The notes under the pieces are model-generated. The model was not told where the DNA came from. It did no database searches and saw only the letters and a program-made list of their open reading frames with translations. DNA of 54,502 nucleotides from Paenibacillus sp. HB172176 (GTDB lineage: Bacteria; Bacillota; Bacilli; Paenibacillales; Paenibacillaceae). Where the stretch lies: the NCBI RefSeq assembly GCF_011947265.1, contig NZ_JAATHD010000035.1, forward strand, positions 1 through 54,502, given 5' to 3'. Below, piece after piece: positions 1 to 6,987 of the stretch (the stretch's first letter is position 1; each line of letters starts with the position of its first letter). Both the position numbers and the translations under genes were made by a program.

Positions 1-93
1 GAGGGAAAACCTCACGTCCGGTTTGATGAAGGGGGAACTGGAAAGTAACTAGAGGGCTTGCGCCCTCCAACGAAATTCAGTTCTCTACTCTAC
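1..93 (+). mobile_element. Group II intron, 3' end only (domains V and VI)
   Basis: The first bases read as the second half of a group II intron domain V: a GAGG-GAAAA-CCTC hairpin tip, then CACGTCCGGTTTGATGAAGGGG, the usual 3' strand of that domain. A domain VI-like helix follows: GAACTG at 35-40 pairs with CAGTTC at 78-83, with an inner GAGGGC/GCCCTC hairpin at 52-67. The element then ends in a CTCTAC-type terminus near 93. The rest of the intron, including any reverse transcriptase, lies before the window. The exact 3' boundary is inferred. The intron sits just upstream of the tex ribosome site. Confidence 0.75.
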
Positions 94-116
94 GAATGAA
101 GGACGGTGTTACATAG

Positions 117-2402
117 GTGGCTGAATGGACGAAGGAAATGGCTGTTGAAGCGGCGGAAGGCAAGGCGAAGCTGTCCGACGAGCAGAAGGAAGCGGAGAGC
201 AAGCGAATTATCGCAGGTATCGCGTCGAGCTTGTCGATCCCGCTGTCGAAGGTGAAATCTGCCGTGGCGTTGCTTGATGAAGGGAATACGATTCCGTTCA
301 TCGCGCGTTACCGGAAGGAAATGACCGGCGAGTTGGACGAGAATGAGCTGCGTTCGATTGACGAGAGGCTGCAATATATGCGCAATCTGGAGGAGCGCAA
401 GCGCGAGGTCATTCGTCTGATTGACGAGCAAGGCAAGCTGTCAGAGGAGCTGCGAGCAGGCATTGAGCAAGCCGTCAAGCTGCAGGAGGTCGAGGATCTA
501 TATCGCCCTTACCGCCAGAAGCGCAAGACGCGAGCGAGCGTGGCGAAGGAGAAGGGGCTGGAACCGCTTGCGGAGTGGCTGTGGTCGCAGCCGAGACAGG
601 GCGATCCGCTTCGGGAAGCGGCACGATATGTGAGCGACGAGAAGGGCGTTGCTAATGCAGAGGAAGCTCTGCAGGGCGCGATGGACATTCTTGCCGAAAA
701 TATTGCGGACGACGCCTCGATCAGAGCTTGGGTGCGCAAGTTCACCTTCGATCAGTCTCTGCTGAAGACGGAAGCGCGCAACAAGGATCAAGAGTCGGTC
801 TACGAAATGTATTACAGCTATCAGGAGCCCGTTCGGAAGCTGCCGCCGCATCGGGTGCTTGCGATTAATCGCGGAGAGCGCGAAGAGATGCTTCGGGTAT
901 CGTTCGACGTGCCTGTCGACCGCATTCACGAGCATATGCGCCGCAAGCTTCTCCGGGGAGGAACAGCGGCAGCAGTGCGTGAGGCGCTGGAGAGTGTCAT
1001 TGAGGATGCGTACAAGCGGCTGATCTCGCCGTCTATCGAACGCGAGGTGCGCGGCGAGTTGACGGAGAAGGCCGAAGAGCATGCGATTACGATTTTCTCG
1101 GAAAATCTTCGCAATCTGCTGCTGCAGCCTCCGGTCCGCGGCAATATTGTGCTCGGCGTCGATCCGGCGTTCCGTACCGGCTGCAAGCTGGCGGTCATCG
1201 ATGATACCGGCAAGCTGCTGGAGGTCGCTGTCTCTTACCCGACTCCGCCGAATAACAAGGTGGCGGAAGCGGAGCGGCTGATCAACGGCTTGATCGACAA
1301 GTACAAGGTGGAGTTGATCGTCATCGGCAACGGAACGGCATCCCGCGAGACGGAGCAATTCATTGCCGAGCTGATCCGGAAGCGGGCTTCGGCAGGAGAG
1401 TCTGCTTCGGCGGCTGCAAGCGCATCTTCATCCGCAGGCGGAGCGGACTTGAAATATATAATCGTGAATGAAGCGGGAGCGAGCGTTTATTCAGCGTCCA
1501 AGCTGGCAGCCGAAGAATTCCCTTCTCTTGATGTCGCGGAGCGAAGCGCGGTGTCGATTGCACGAAGATTGCAGGATCCGCTGGCGGAGCTGGTGAAGAT
1601 CGAGCCGAAGGCCATTGGCGTCGGGCAGTACCAGCATGATGTTAGCCAGAAACGTCTGGACGAGTCACTCGGAGGCGTCGTGGAATCGGCGGTTAACCAC
1701 GTGGGCGTCGATGTGAACACGGCCTCCTCATCGCTGCTGTCCTATGTGGCGGGCGTGAATGCGACGATTGCGAAAAATATTGTGAAGTTTCGTGAGGAGA
1801 ACGGACGCTTCGTGAAGCGCGCGCAGCTGCAGAAGGTGCCTCGTCTGGGCGCGAAGTCTTATGAGCAGTGCATTGGTTTTCTGCGCATTCCGGAGGGGGC
1901 TAATCCGCTGGATCGCACGCCTATTCATCCGGAGTCCTATTCCGTCGTGGACAAGCTGTTCGCGGAGCTGGGATTAGAGCTGAAGGAGCTTGGAGACGCT
2001 AAGGTAAAGCAGCTGTTGGTCGAGGCGGATGCAGCAGCGCTCGCTGATCGTCTGGAGGTCGGGTTGCCGACCCTTCGTGATATTATCGACAGCTTGCTGA
2101 AGCCGGGCCGCGATCCGCGCGAGGAGCTTCCGCCGCCGATCTTCCACACGGATGTGCTTCATCTGGAGGATTTGACGCCGGGCATGGAGCTGCAAGGCAC
2201 GGTTCGCAACGTGATCGATTTTGGCGCATTCGTCGATATTGGCATTAAGAATGACGGGCTTGTTCACATTTCCCAGCTTAGCGACAAATTCGTAAAGCAT
2301 CCGATGGATGTGGTATCCGTCGGCGACAACGTCACGGTATGGGTGCTTAGCGTCGACGAGAAGAAGGGCCGCGTCAGCTTGACGATGCGCAAGCCGAATT
2401 GA
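117..2402 (+). CDS. tex: Tex family RNA-binding transcription accessory protein
   Basis: At 761 aa this has the usual Tex length. Tex proteins bind nucleic acid and act in transcription or RNA quality control in the cytoplasm. The helical N-terminal part is followed by a YqgF/RNase H-like domain from about residue 342 (LGVDPAFRTGCKLAVID, then ELIVIGNGTASRE near 398). A helix-hairpin-helix part lies near 534-590 and a C-terminal S1 domain near 685-760 (GTVRNVIDFGAFVDIG). A low-complexity Ala/Ser insert at about 423-446 interrupts the YqgF region. The GTG start at 117 follows AAGGACGG. In B. subtilis the homologue ydcI also precedes cmpA and the SprT-like gene ydcK, and the same order is seen here. 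A group II intron tail lies 24 bp upstream. Confidence 0.95.
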   Translation: MAEWTKEMAVEAAEGKAKLSDEQKEAESKRIIAGIASSLSIPLSKVKSAVALLDEGNTIPFIARYRKEMTGELDENELRSIDERLQYMRNLEERKREVIRLIDEQGKLSEELRAGIEQAVKLQEVEDLYRPYRQKRKTRASVAKEKGLEPLAEWLWSQPRQGDPLREAARYVSDEKGVANAEEALQGAMDILAENIADDASIRAWVRKFTFDQSLLKTEARNKDQESVYEMYYSYQEPVRKLPPHRVLAINRGEREEMLRVSFDVPVDRIHEHMRRKLLRGGTAAAVREALESVIEDAYKRLISPSIEREVRGELTEKAEEHAITIFSENLRNLLLQPPVRGNIVLGVDPAFRTGCKLAVIDDTGKLLEVAVSYPTPPNNKVAEAERLINGLIDKYKVELIVIGNGTASRETEQFIAELIRKRASAGESASAAASASSSAGGADLKYIIVNEAGASVYSASKLAAEEFPSLDVAERSAVSIARRLQDPLAELVKIEPKAIGVGQYQHDVSQKRLDESLGGVVESAVNHVGVDVNTASSSLLSYVAGVNATIAKNIVKFREENGRFVKRAQLQKVPRLGAKSYEQCIGFLRIPEGANPLDRTPIHPESYSVVDKLFAELGLELKELGDAKVKQLLVEADAAALADRLEVGLPTLRDIIDSLLKPGRDPREELPPPIFHTDVLHLEDLTPGMELQGTVRNVIDFGAFVDIGIKNDGLVHISQLSDKFVKHPMDVVSVGDNVTVWVLSVDEKKGRVSLTMRKPN

Positions 2403-2495
2403 CTTCTTCTCCGTGGGAACGGATTGCATGGTATCCCGAATCACAGGAGCAGGTAGCATGGCATGGTGTTTCAGATGCTCAAAGCAAGTTAGCAA

Positions 2496-2537
2496 GCCTT
2501 CGATTACGCGTTTGTTGCGTAGTTGAAGGCTTTCTAT
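2496..2537 (+). terminator. Probable rho-independent terminator of tex
   Basis: GCCTTC at 2496-2501 pairs with GAAGGC at 2525-2530. An inner TACGC/GCGTA helix is separated by a small internal loop, and TTTCTATTT follows. It lies 94 bp after the tex stop codon. Confidence 0.6.
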
Positions 2538-2570
2538 TTGGAACAAGGGGCTCTCTATCTCGGGCGTATG

Positions 2571-3259
2571 CTAGAAGTCGATAAAATCGACTAAGGGAAG
2601 CTGAGTATGGTCTCGAGGGCGCTAGAAGTCGATAAAATCGACTAAGGGAAGCTGAGTATGGACTCGAGGGCGCTCGAAGTCGATAAAATCGACTAAGGGA
2701 AGCTGAGTATGGTCTCGAGGGCGCTCTAAGTCGATAAAATCGACTAAGGGAAGCTGAACGTGGTCTCGAGGGCGCTAGAAGTCGATAAAATCGACTAAGG
2801 GAAGCTGAACGTGGTCTCGAGCGCGCTAGAAGTCGATAAAATCGACTAAGGGAAGCTGAGCATGGTCTCGAGGGCGCTCGAAGTCGATAAAATCGACTAA
2901 GGGAAGCTGAACGTGGTCTCGAGCTCGCTCGAAGTCGATAAAATCGACTAAGGGAAGCTGAACGTGGTCTCGAGGGCGCTCGAAGTCGATAAAATCGACT
3001 AAGGGAAGCTGAACGTGGTCTCGAGCGCGCTCGAAGTCGATAAAATCGACTAAGGGAAGCTGAGCATGGTCTCGAGCTCGCTAGAAGTCGATAAAATCGA
3101 CTAAGGGAAGCTGAACGTGGTCTCGAGGGCGCTCGAAGTTGATAAAATCGACTAAGGGAAGCTGAACGTGGTCTCGAGGGCGCTAGAAGTCGATAAAATC
3201 GACTAAGGGAAGCTGAGTATGGTCTCGAGGGCGCTCTAAGTCGATAAAATCGACTAAGG
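2571..3259. repeat. Fourteen-copy 51-bp tandem array with a hairpin in each unit
   Basis: Units begin at 2571, 2622, 2673, 2724, 2775, 2826, 2877, 2928, 2979, 3030, 3081, 3132, 3183 and 3234, exactly 51 bp apart; the last is cut short after its hairpin. Each unit contains the inverted repeat AGTCGATAAAATCGACT (7-bp arms, AAA loop), then AAGGGAAGCTGA and an invariant CTCGAG. Variation is confined to a few positions: CTAGAAG/CTCGAAG/CTCTAAG before the hairpin, GAGTATGG/GAACGTGG/GAGCATGG after it, and GAGGGC/GAGCGC/GAGCTC at the join. One copy (3132) has AGTTGAT in the left arm, which still pairs as G-U in RNA. All three plus-strand frames carry a stop in every unit, so it is not coding on that strand. 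Confidence 0.97.
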
Positions 3260-3278
3260 TAGCGACAGAGTTTTTTTT

Positions 3279-3351
3279 GCAGAGTTACTTTTTACCACTG
3301 GAGAAGGTCCGAACGCTGGAATTGCCTATGCAGAGTTGCTTTTTACCACTG
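3279..3351. repeat. Second direct repeat with the same 51-bp offset
   Basis: GCAGAGTT(A/G)CTTTTTACCACTG occurs at 3279-3300 and again at 3330-3351, starting exactly 51 bp later. The sequence is unrelated to the array just upstream. The ends GCAG/CTGC of the second copy are complementary. It looks like the remains of another 51-bp repeat unit. No gene was found between the array and the nitroreductase promoter. Confidence 0.8.
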
Positions 3352-3375
3352 CATCCGATTTAGGCTCAGTAAGTG

Positions 3376-3404
3376 TTGACATTCGATGATCATCGAACTA
3401 TACT
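3376..3404 (+). promoter_or_regulatory. Sigma-A-type promoter with a palindrome filling the spacer
   Basis: TTGACA at 3376-3381 and TATACT at 3399-3404 are separated by 17 bp. Bases 3382-3397 of that spacer form the perfect 16-bp palindrome TTCGATGATCATCGAA. A dimeric repressor bound there would block RNA polymerase, so this is a strong operator candidate for the nitroreductase gene. The regulator is not encoded next to it and I cannot name its family. Confidence 0.8.
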
Positions 3405-3527
3405 GTAATTATTCGAGTTACAGTTACTTTTGAGTTGTGGGATATGTTGTGGCAGTGTCCATGGCTTTATGTCTATGCGAACGCTCATTACCTGCAACTC
3501 ATGCGACAATTAGGAGGAAATCATACA

Positions 3528-4205
3528 ATGACAACGCAAATCGATTCTCATGTGCAAGACCAGACGGCCAAGGACGCCAGCGCGACTGTTCCGTTCCTGG
3601 ATGTTCTCTATGGTCGTCATTCTGTACGGAAATATGACAGCAGCGTCTCCATCTCCGAAGAAGAAATTCGGGAAATGATCGAAATCGCGACAAGAGCCCC
3701 GTCTTCATCCAATATGCAGCCTTGGCGCTTCCTCGTCATCACCGATCAAGAGACGAAGCAGAAGCTTGTTCCCGTCGCCTTCAATCAGCAGCAGGTTGCA
3801 GAAGCGTCGGCGATTGTCATCGTGCTTGGCGATCTGGAGATGTATAAGAAGAGCGAGGAAATCTATGACGCTTCATTCAAAGCGGGCTTCATGTCCGAGG
3901 AAGTGAAGAACAATATGACGGCGAATTCGCTCAAAATGTATCCATCCCTGCCTGCGGAGCGGCTCAAGGAAATCGTTGTGTTCGACACGGGCCTCGTCGC
4001 GATGCAACTGATGCTCACCGCTCGTGCGAAGGGCTACGACACCGTTCCTATGGGCGGCTATAACCGCGATCAGGTCATCGAGATGTTCGGCATTCCGCCG
4101 CAATATCTGCCTACGCTCATGCTGCCAATCGGCAAAGCGGCGACTCCCGGTCACATGACGCCTCGTCTTCCAGTCGATGAGATTACTTTCTTCAACCAAA
4201 TGTAA
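3528..4205 (+). CDS. Nitroreductase family NAD(P)H/FMN oxidoreductase
   Basis: This 225-aa protein matches the FMN-dependent nitroreductase family, cytoplasmic enzymes that reduce nitro compounds, quinones or related electrophiles with NAD(P)H. Typical features are LYGRHSVRKYDSS near residues 27-40, EIREMIEIATRAPSSSNMQPWRF (flavin contact region) and the C-terminal GYDTVPMGGYNRDQV and LPIGKA segments. The ATG at 3528 is chosen because TAGGAGGAA lies 8 bp upstream; an open frame continues back to 3435 but has no ribosome site. The gene stands alone between its own promoter and a strong terminator. The palindrome in the promoter suggests induction by a chemical stress. The substrate cannot be told from sequence. 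Confidence 0.9.
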   Translation: MTTQIDSHVQDQTAKDASATVPFLDVLYGRHSVRKYDSSVSISEEEIREMIEIATRAPSSSNMQPWRFLVITDQETKQKLVPVAFNQQQVAEASAIVIVLGDLEMYKKSEEIYDASFKAGFMSEEVKNNMTANSLKMYPSLPAERLKEIVVFDTGLVAMQLMLTARAKGYDTVPMGGYNRDQVIEMFGIPPQYLPTLMLPIGKAATPGHMTPRLPVDEITFFNQM

Positions 4206-4276
4206 GCGACTTGCGCGTATAGCATGACAGGATCAATCGGGCAAGTCAGATCTTGGTCGAGCTGCAAGCATTACAA

Positions 4277-4317
4277 AAACCCGGCATTCTCCCAAACGGG
4301 GAAAATGCCGGGTTTTT
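4277..4317 (+). terminator. Rho-independent terminator after the nitroreductase gene
   Basis: AAACCCGGCATT pairs with AATGCCGGGTTT across a short loop and is followed by a T run. Confidence 0.9.
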
Positions 4318-4337
4318 CAAGTGATCTTCACTTGGTA

Positions 4338-4481
4338 TTATTGAATGACCGACGGATTGTCATGCTCCTTGGGACCCTGCTTCGTGCGGTAGAAATACCA
4401 GCAATCATTAAGCAGCTTGATCTGCTTGCGGTCCTTCAGCTGAAATGCGCGCATCATCTGGTTGCATAGCCATTGCGGCAT
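4338..4481 (-). CDS. cmpA: Cortex morphogenetic protein CmpA
   Basis: A 47-aa protein that I recognise as CmpA from MPQWLCNQMMRAFQLKDR and the core QIKLLNDCWYFYR. The B. subtilis protein is shorter, about 37 aa; here a tail of about 14 residues follows the conserved core. In B. subtilis CmpA acts in the mother cell as a quality-control factor in spore envelope assembly, working with ClpXP on SpoIVA. The start is the second of two nearby ATGs (4481), because AGGAGG then has a 9-bp spacing; the first ATG is only 3 bp away. Its place between tex and the SprT-like gene supports the call. Confidence 0.85.
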   Translation of the reverse strand: MPQWLCNQMMRAFQLKDRKQIKLLNDCWYFYRTKQGPKEHDNPSVIQ

Positions 4482-4565
4482 TCGCATCGTCCTCCTCCTG
4501 CGCCTAACCTGTTGTTCTATAAACATATGGCGGAGGGCGAATGTCCGTGCAAGTCCTTCTTATTT

Positions 4566-4928
4566 TTATCCGAGCCGATCTTCCTCATATTCCTCGTACC
4601 ACTGCTCAAGCTGCGCCTGCAAGGCGCGAATTTCCGTCAATAATGCGATAATCGGGTATGCCTGCTCCTGCACCTCTCGGAAGTCCTTCTCGAGCTTATT
4701 GATATACGCAAGTCCTGAGATAATCTCAAGCGATTTGTCATGCAGCTCAACATTGTCGCATTCCGCAACCGCAAAAGCGAGATTTGGCACGAAATCGGCA
4801 GTCAGTTTGTCAATCTCTTTATGTAGACGCAGATTCAGAGCGCTTAGTTGATAAGCGTGTGTAGCTGGCATTTCGATAAAACAAATGGAATTCTCTTGCT
4901 TCATTAAGACATAACGCATGGTATTCAT
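4566..4928 (-). CDS. Hypothetical protein, 120 aa, probably helical
   Basis: I do not recognise this protein. From ATG at 4928 (AGGGGAG upstream) it starts MNTMRYVLMKQENSICFIEMP, and the rest is rich in charged residues, with an acidic C-terminus (YEEYEEDRLG). The pattern suggests alpha helices, possibly coiled coil, in the last 60 residues. The open frame runs back to 5315, but that extension lies wholly antisense to the SprT-like gene and to its promoter, so I rejected it. It is divergent from the SprT-like gene and reads towards cmpA. Confidence 0.65.
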   Translation of the reverse strand: MNTMRYVLMKQENSICFIEMPATHAYQLSALNLRLHKEIDKLTADFVPNLAFAVAECDNVELHDKSLEIISGLAYINKLEKDFREVQEQAYPIIALLTEIRALQAQLEQWYEEYEEDRLG

Positions 4929-4979
4929 GTGTAATAGTGCTCTCCCCTCGAGTCGCTGGCTCCGATTAAACATTCCTAC

Positions 4980-5008
4980 TTGACAGTGTAGCGCATTATT
5001 GCGATAAA
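4980..5008 (+). promoter_or_regulatory. Promoter of the SprT-like gene
   Basis: TTGACA at 4980-4985, a 17-bp spacer, and GATAAA at 5003-5008 (TAAAAT overlaps it with a 19-bp spacing). It lies 25 bp before the TTG start. Confidence 0.6.
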
Positions 5009-5033
5009 ATTCAAGTGTGAGGAGGGACAGCCC

Positions 5034-5507
5034 TTGGATAATGAAGAGTTGCAAAGCTGGGTGGAGCGAGTGTCGCTTGCCTCGTTCGGACTCCCGTTCA
5101 AGCATAAAGCCATTTTTAACGCCCGATTGAAAGCGACAGGCGGCAGATATTTCACGAGGAGCCATCATATCGAGATCAGTCCGCATCAGTTGGCCTCCTT
5201 CGGGATAGAAGAGACGGAGAAAATTATTAAGCATGAGCTGTGCCATTATCATTTGCATATACGCAACATGGGTTATCGTCATCGGGATGCGGATTTCAAA
5301 CATCTTCTCGCGCAAGTTGGCGGCTCGCGGTATTGCCAGTCACTGCCGGAGAGAGCGCAGCGTAAGACGTTGCCTTATCGCTATAAGCTGGTTTGCAAGC
5401 AATGCGGCATGGAGTATTTGCGAAAGAGAAAGCTGGATCCGGCCAAATACTCCTGCGGAAGATGCCGCGGAAAGCTTCAGTTATTTTCTCTTGGGAAAGA
5501 GGCTTGA
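5034..5507 (+). CDS. SprT-like family protein (YdcK type)
   Basis: A 157-aa SprT-like protein, close to the usual length of about 150 aa. The zincin-like helix KHELCHYHLH gives the HExxH-type metal site (residues about 68-77). A second histidine, RHRDADFKHLL, follows, and then a C-terminal zinc ribbon with two Cys pairs (CKQCGMEY near residue 121 and CGRCRGK near 145). The TTG start at 5034 follows GAGGAGGG with 7-bp spacing. Bacterial SprT-like proteins are predicted metalloproteases; the biological role of YdcK-type members is not known. As in B. subtilis, it sits between tex/cmpA and a tRNA cluster. Confidence 0.85.
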   Translation: MDNEELQSWVERVSLASFGLPFKHKAIFNARLKATGGRYFTRSHHIEISPHQLASFGIEETEKIIKHELCHYHLHIRNMGYRHRDADFKHLLAQVGGSRYCQSLPERAQRKTLPYRYKLVCKQCGMEYLRKRKLDPAKYSCGRCRGKLQLFSLGKEA

Positions 5508-5532
5508 CACAGAGAGCCCAGCATGATAAATT
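5504..5532 (+). promoter_or_regulatory. Promoter of the tRNA cluster
   Basis: TTGACA at 5504-5509, 17-bp spacer, TAAATT at 5527-5532, 22 bp before tRNA-Asn. The -35 box overlaps the stop codon of the SprT-like gene. Confidence 0.65.
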
Positions 5533-5553
5533 ATTCAATGTTACTGTTTATTT

Positions 5554-5629
5554 TCCCTGATAGCTCAGTTGGTAGAGCACTCGACTGTTAATCGAGTTGT
5601 CACAGGTTCGAGTCCTGTTCGGGGAGCCA
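5554..5629 (+). tRNA. tRNA-Asn (GTT)
   Basis: 76 nt including an encoded CCA. The acceptor stem is TCCCTGA/TCGGGGA, the D arm TAGCTCAGTTGGTAGAGC and the T loop GGTTCGAGTCC. Anticodon GTT is at 5587-5589 inside CTCGA/TCGAG. Confidence 0.97.
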
Positions 5630-5635
5630 TCTTCT

Positions 5636-5727
5636 GGAGAAGTACCCAAGTGGCTATAAGGGGACCCTCTGCTAAGGGGTTAGACTGCGAAAGTGGTGCG
5701 AGGGTTCGAATCCCTCCTTCTCCGCCA
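5636..5727 (+). tRNA. tRNA-Ser (GCT)
   Basis: 92 nt including CCA, with the long variable arm of class II tRNAs. The acceptor stem is GGAGAAG/CTTCTCC and anticodon GCT is at 5671-5673. It starts only 6 nt after tRNA-Asn. Confidence 0.95.
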
Positions 5728-5758
5728 TATTTATTCATCTCAGAACTCAGGCACAATG

Positions 5759-5783
5759 AAAGGCCGAGCAGCGGTCTTTTTTT
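5759..5783 (+). terminator. Terminator after tRNA-Ser
   Basis: AAAGGCCG pairs with CGGTCTTT (one G-T pair) and is followed by seven T. It splits the tRNA group into an Asn-Ser unit and a later unit with its own promoter. Confidence 0.7.
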
Positions 5784-5795
5784 ATGAAAAAAAGC

Positions 5796-5824
5796 TTGCG
5801 CTGTGAAGCACAAGTTGGTATAAT
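5796..5824 (+). promoter_or_regulatory. Promoter of tRNA-Glu and following tRNAs
   Basis: TTGCGC at 5796-5801, 17-bp spacer, perfect TATAAT at 5819-5824, 45 bp before tRNA-Glu and right after the preceding terminator. Confidence 0.75.
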
Positions 5825-5869
5825 AGCTCTTGTCGCTTGGAAGCGAAGCGTTCTGAAATTGGCATTCAA

Positions 5870-5944
5870 GGCCCGTTGGTCAAGGGGTTAAGACACCTCC
5901 CTTTCACGGAGGTAACAGGGGTTCGAATCCCCTACGGGTCACCA
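5870..5944 (+). tRNA. tRNA-Glu (TTC)
   Basis: 75 nt including encoded CCA. The anticodon stem is CCTCC/GGAGG with anticodon TTC at 5903-5905. The T arm is GGGGTTCGAATCCCC. Confidence 0.97.
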
Positions 5945-5993
5945 TATTCCTTACAAGAAGCAGCTCTTATGTGGAGTTCGTTTCCGATTATGA

Positions 5994-6069
5994 GAGCCAT
6001 TAGCTCAGTTGGTAGAGCACCTGACTTTTAATCAGGGTGTCGAAGGTTCGAGTCCTTCATGGCTCACCA
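5994..6069 (+). tRNA. tRNA-Lys (TTT)
   Basis: 76 nt including encoded CCA. The acceptor stem is GAGCCAT/ATGGCTC and anticodon TTT is at 6027-6029. Confidence 0.97.
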
Positions 6070-6122
6070 GTTTCTTTTCCTCGAAGGATTCTGGAATGAA
6101 GGATAGATGAATAATTGCATAC

Positions 6123-6205
<83 letters not shown>

Positions 6206-6214
6206 TACTTAAGA

Positions 6215-6240
6215 AAGTCCTTGCTGAGCAAGGGCTTTTT
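6215..6240 (+). terminator. Terminator after the tRNA cluster
   Basis: AAGTCCTTGC-TGA-GCAAGGGCTT stem (one G-T pair) followed by TTT. Confidence 0.85.
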
Positions 6241-6758
6241 GCCATTATAACATTAATAAAATTTCGGGTAACGAAAATATGACTTTTTTAAGCGATTTAT
6301 CTATATGATGCATACAAAGTTGCTTTGCTGCAAAGCTGCAGATCGAACATCAAGGGAAGACTTCGATAATAGGCTTGGATGGAGACAGGCGAAGCGCTAA
6401 TGAAACTTGATAACGTTCTAACGAAGATTGATCGTCTTATTTAGTGACTACGGGCAGGAAACATACTCGCTTTGAGGAAATAACGATATCAATCTTCATT
6501 AGATTCACGCAGGCTTTTCAGCTTTCGACTCCGCCAAGTCTGATTTCCATCAGAAGAATGGCAAGCGTGCAGGCAGCGATGGGAATGAACGAATGCAAGT
6601 GTAAAACATTTAATCCGCATAGAGGACGAAGCGGCTCATTAGGCGTTGGGATTTGGTCTATAAGGTGTTGTATATATCCCGGATAACAACGGTTTGTGGA
6701 CAGAAGCTCGCTAAGGAGCAGGGATGACCGGTTGAGCAAAACGGATCGTTGTGCCAAG

Positions 6759-6786
6759 AAAACGCCGTCAGGTGTTTTTTTCTTTT
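6759..6786 (+). terminator. Terminator-like hairpin ahead of the chemoreceptor gene
   Basis: AAAACGCC-GTCA-GGTGTTTT (one G-T pair) then a T run. No recognised gene lies upstream of it on this strand, so it may end an unannotated RNA from the 6241-6758 region. Confidence 0.65.
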
Positions 6787-6858
6787 TGCTCGTAAGATTC
6801 AAAAATTCCATGTTTTGAGAAACTGAAATTACAAATATTTTAATATAAATAATTAATA

Positions 6859-6890
6859 ATATATACTAAATAAACTAGTTTAGTATATAT
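6859..6890. promoter_or_regulatory. Perfect 12-bp inverted repeat, possible operator
   Basis: ATATATACTAAA at 6859-6870 and TTTAGTATATAT at 6879-6890 surround an 8-nt spacer. A smaller palindrome, AAACTAGTTT, overlaps the centre. It lies in an AT-rich block about 100 bp before the chemoreceptor start. Low base complexity means part of this could be chance. Confidence 0.45.
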
Positions 6891-6987
6891 TGTATATTAA
6901 TAAATAAATTAATGAAATAATTTTGTTCATGTAGTAATATATTCATGGGTATTATTGCCTAAAAATTCGCAGGGGAGTTATTGCAGC

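Larger units (their letters stand above)
6241..6954. other. Non-coding stretch with several inverted repeats, function unknown
   Basis: No convincing gene. It contains GCTTTGC-T-GCAAAGC near 6334 and ATCGAA...TTCGAT near 6342-6368. A longer imperfect inverted repeat pairs 6418-6434 with 6484-6502 (CTAACGAAGATTGATCG against the complement of CGATATCAATCTTCATTAG). A terminator-like hairpin lies at 6759-6786. A very AT-rich block begins near 6830. I compared it by eye with the c-di-GMP, T-box, SAM, purine and 6S patterns I know and found no match. Confidence 0.5.

Noticed and set aside
498..1358. Long minus-strand open frame inside tex
   Set aside because: Shadow of the GC-rich codon pattern of tex; Arg/Leu-rich translation without family features or ribosome site.
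2571..3259. CRISPR array
   Set aside because: The whole 51-bp unit is repeated, with no unique spacers, and no cas genes are near.
2571..3280. Open minus-strand frame across the 51-bp array, giving a 17-residue repeating peptide (LSRFYRLLAPSRPYSAS)
   Set aside because: It is open only because 51 is a multiple of three and one frame lacks stops. I found no ATG/GTG/TTG with a ribosome site at its 5' side. The DNA hairpin explains the conservation better.
4929..5315. N-terminal extension of the minus-strand 120-aa gene to 249 aa
   Set aside because: It is fully antisense to the SprT-like gene and its promoter, and a good start with AGGGGAG exists at 4928.
6241..6954. c-di-GMP or other known riboswitch before the chemoreceptor gene
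   Set aside because: I looked for GEMM, SAM, purine, T-box and 6S landmarks by eye and saw none. The terminator at 6759 also separates the structured part from the gene.
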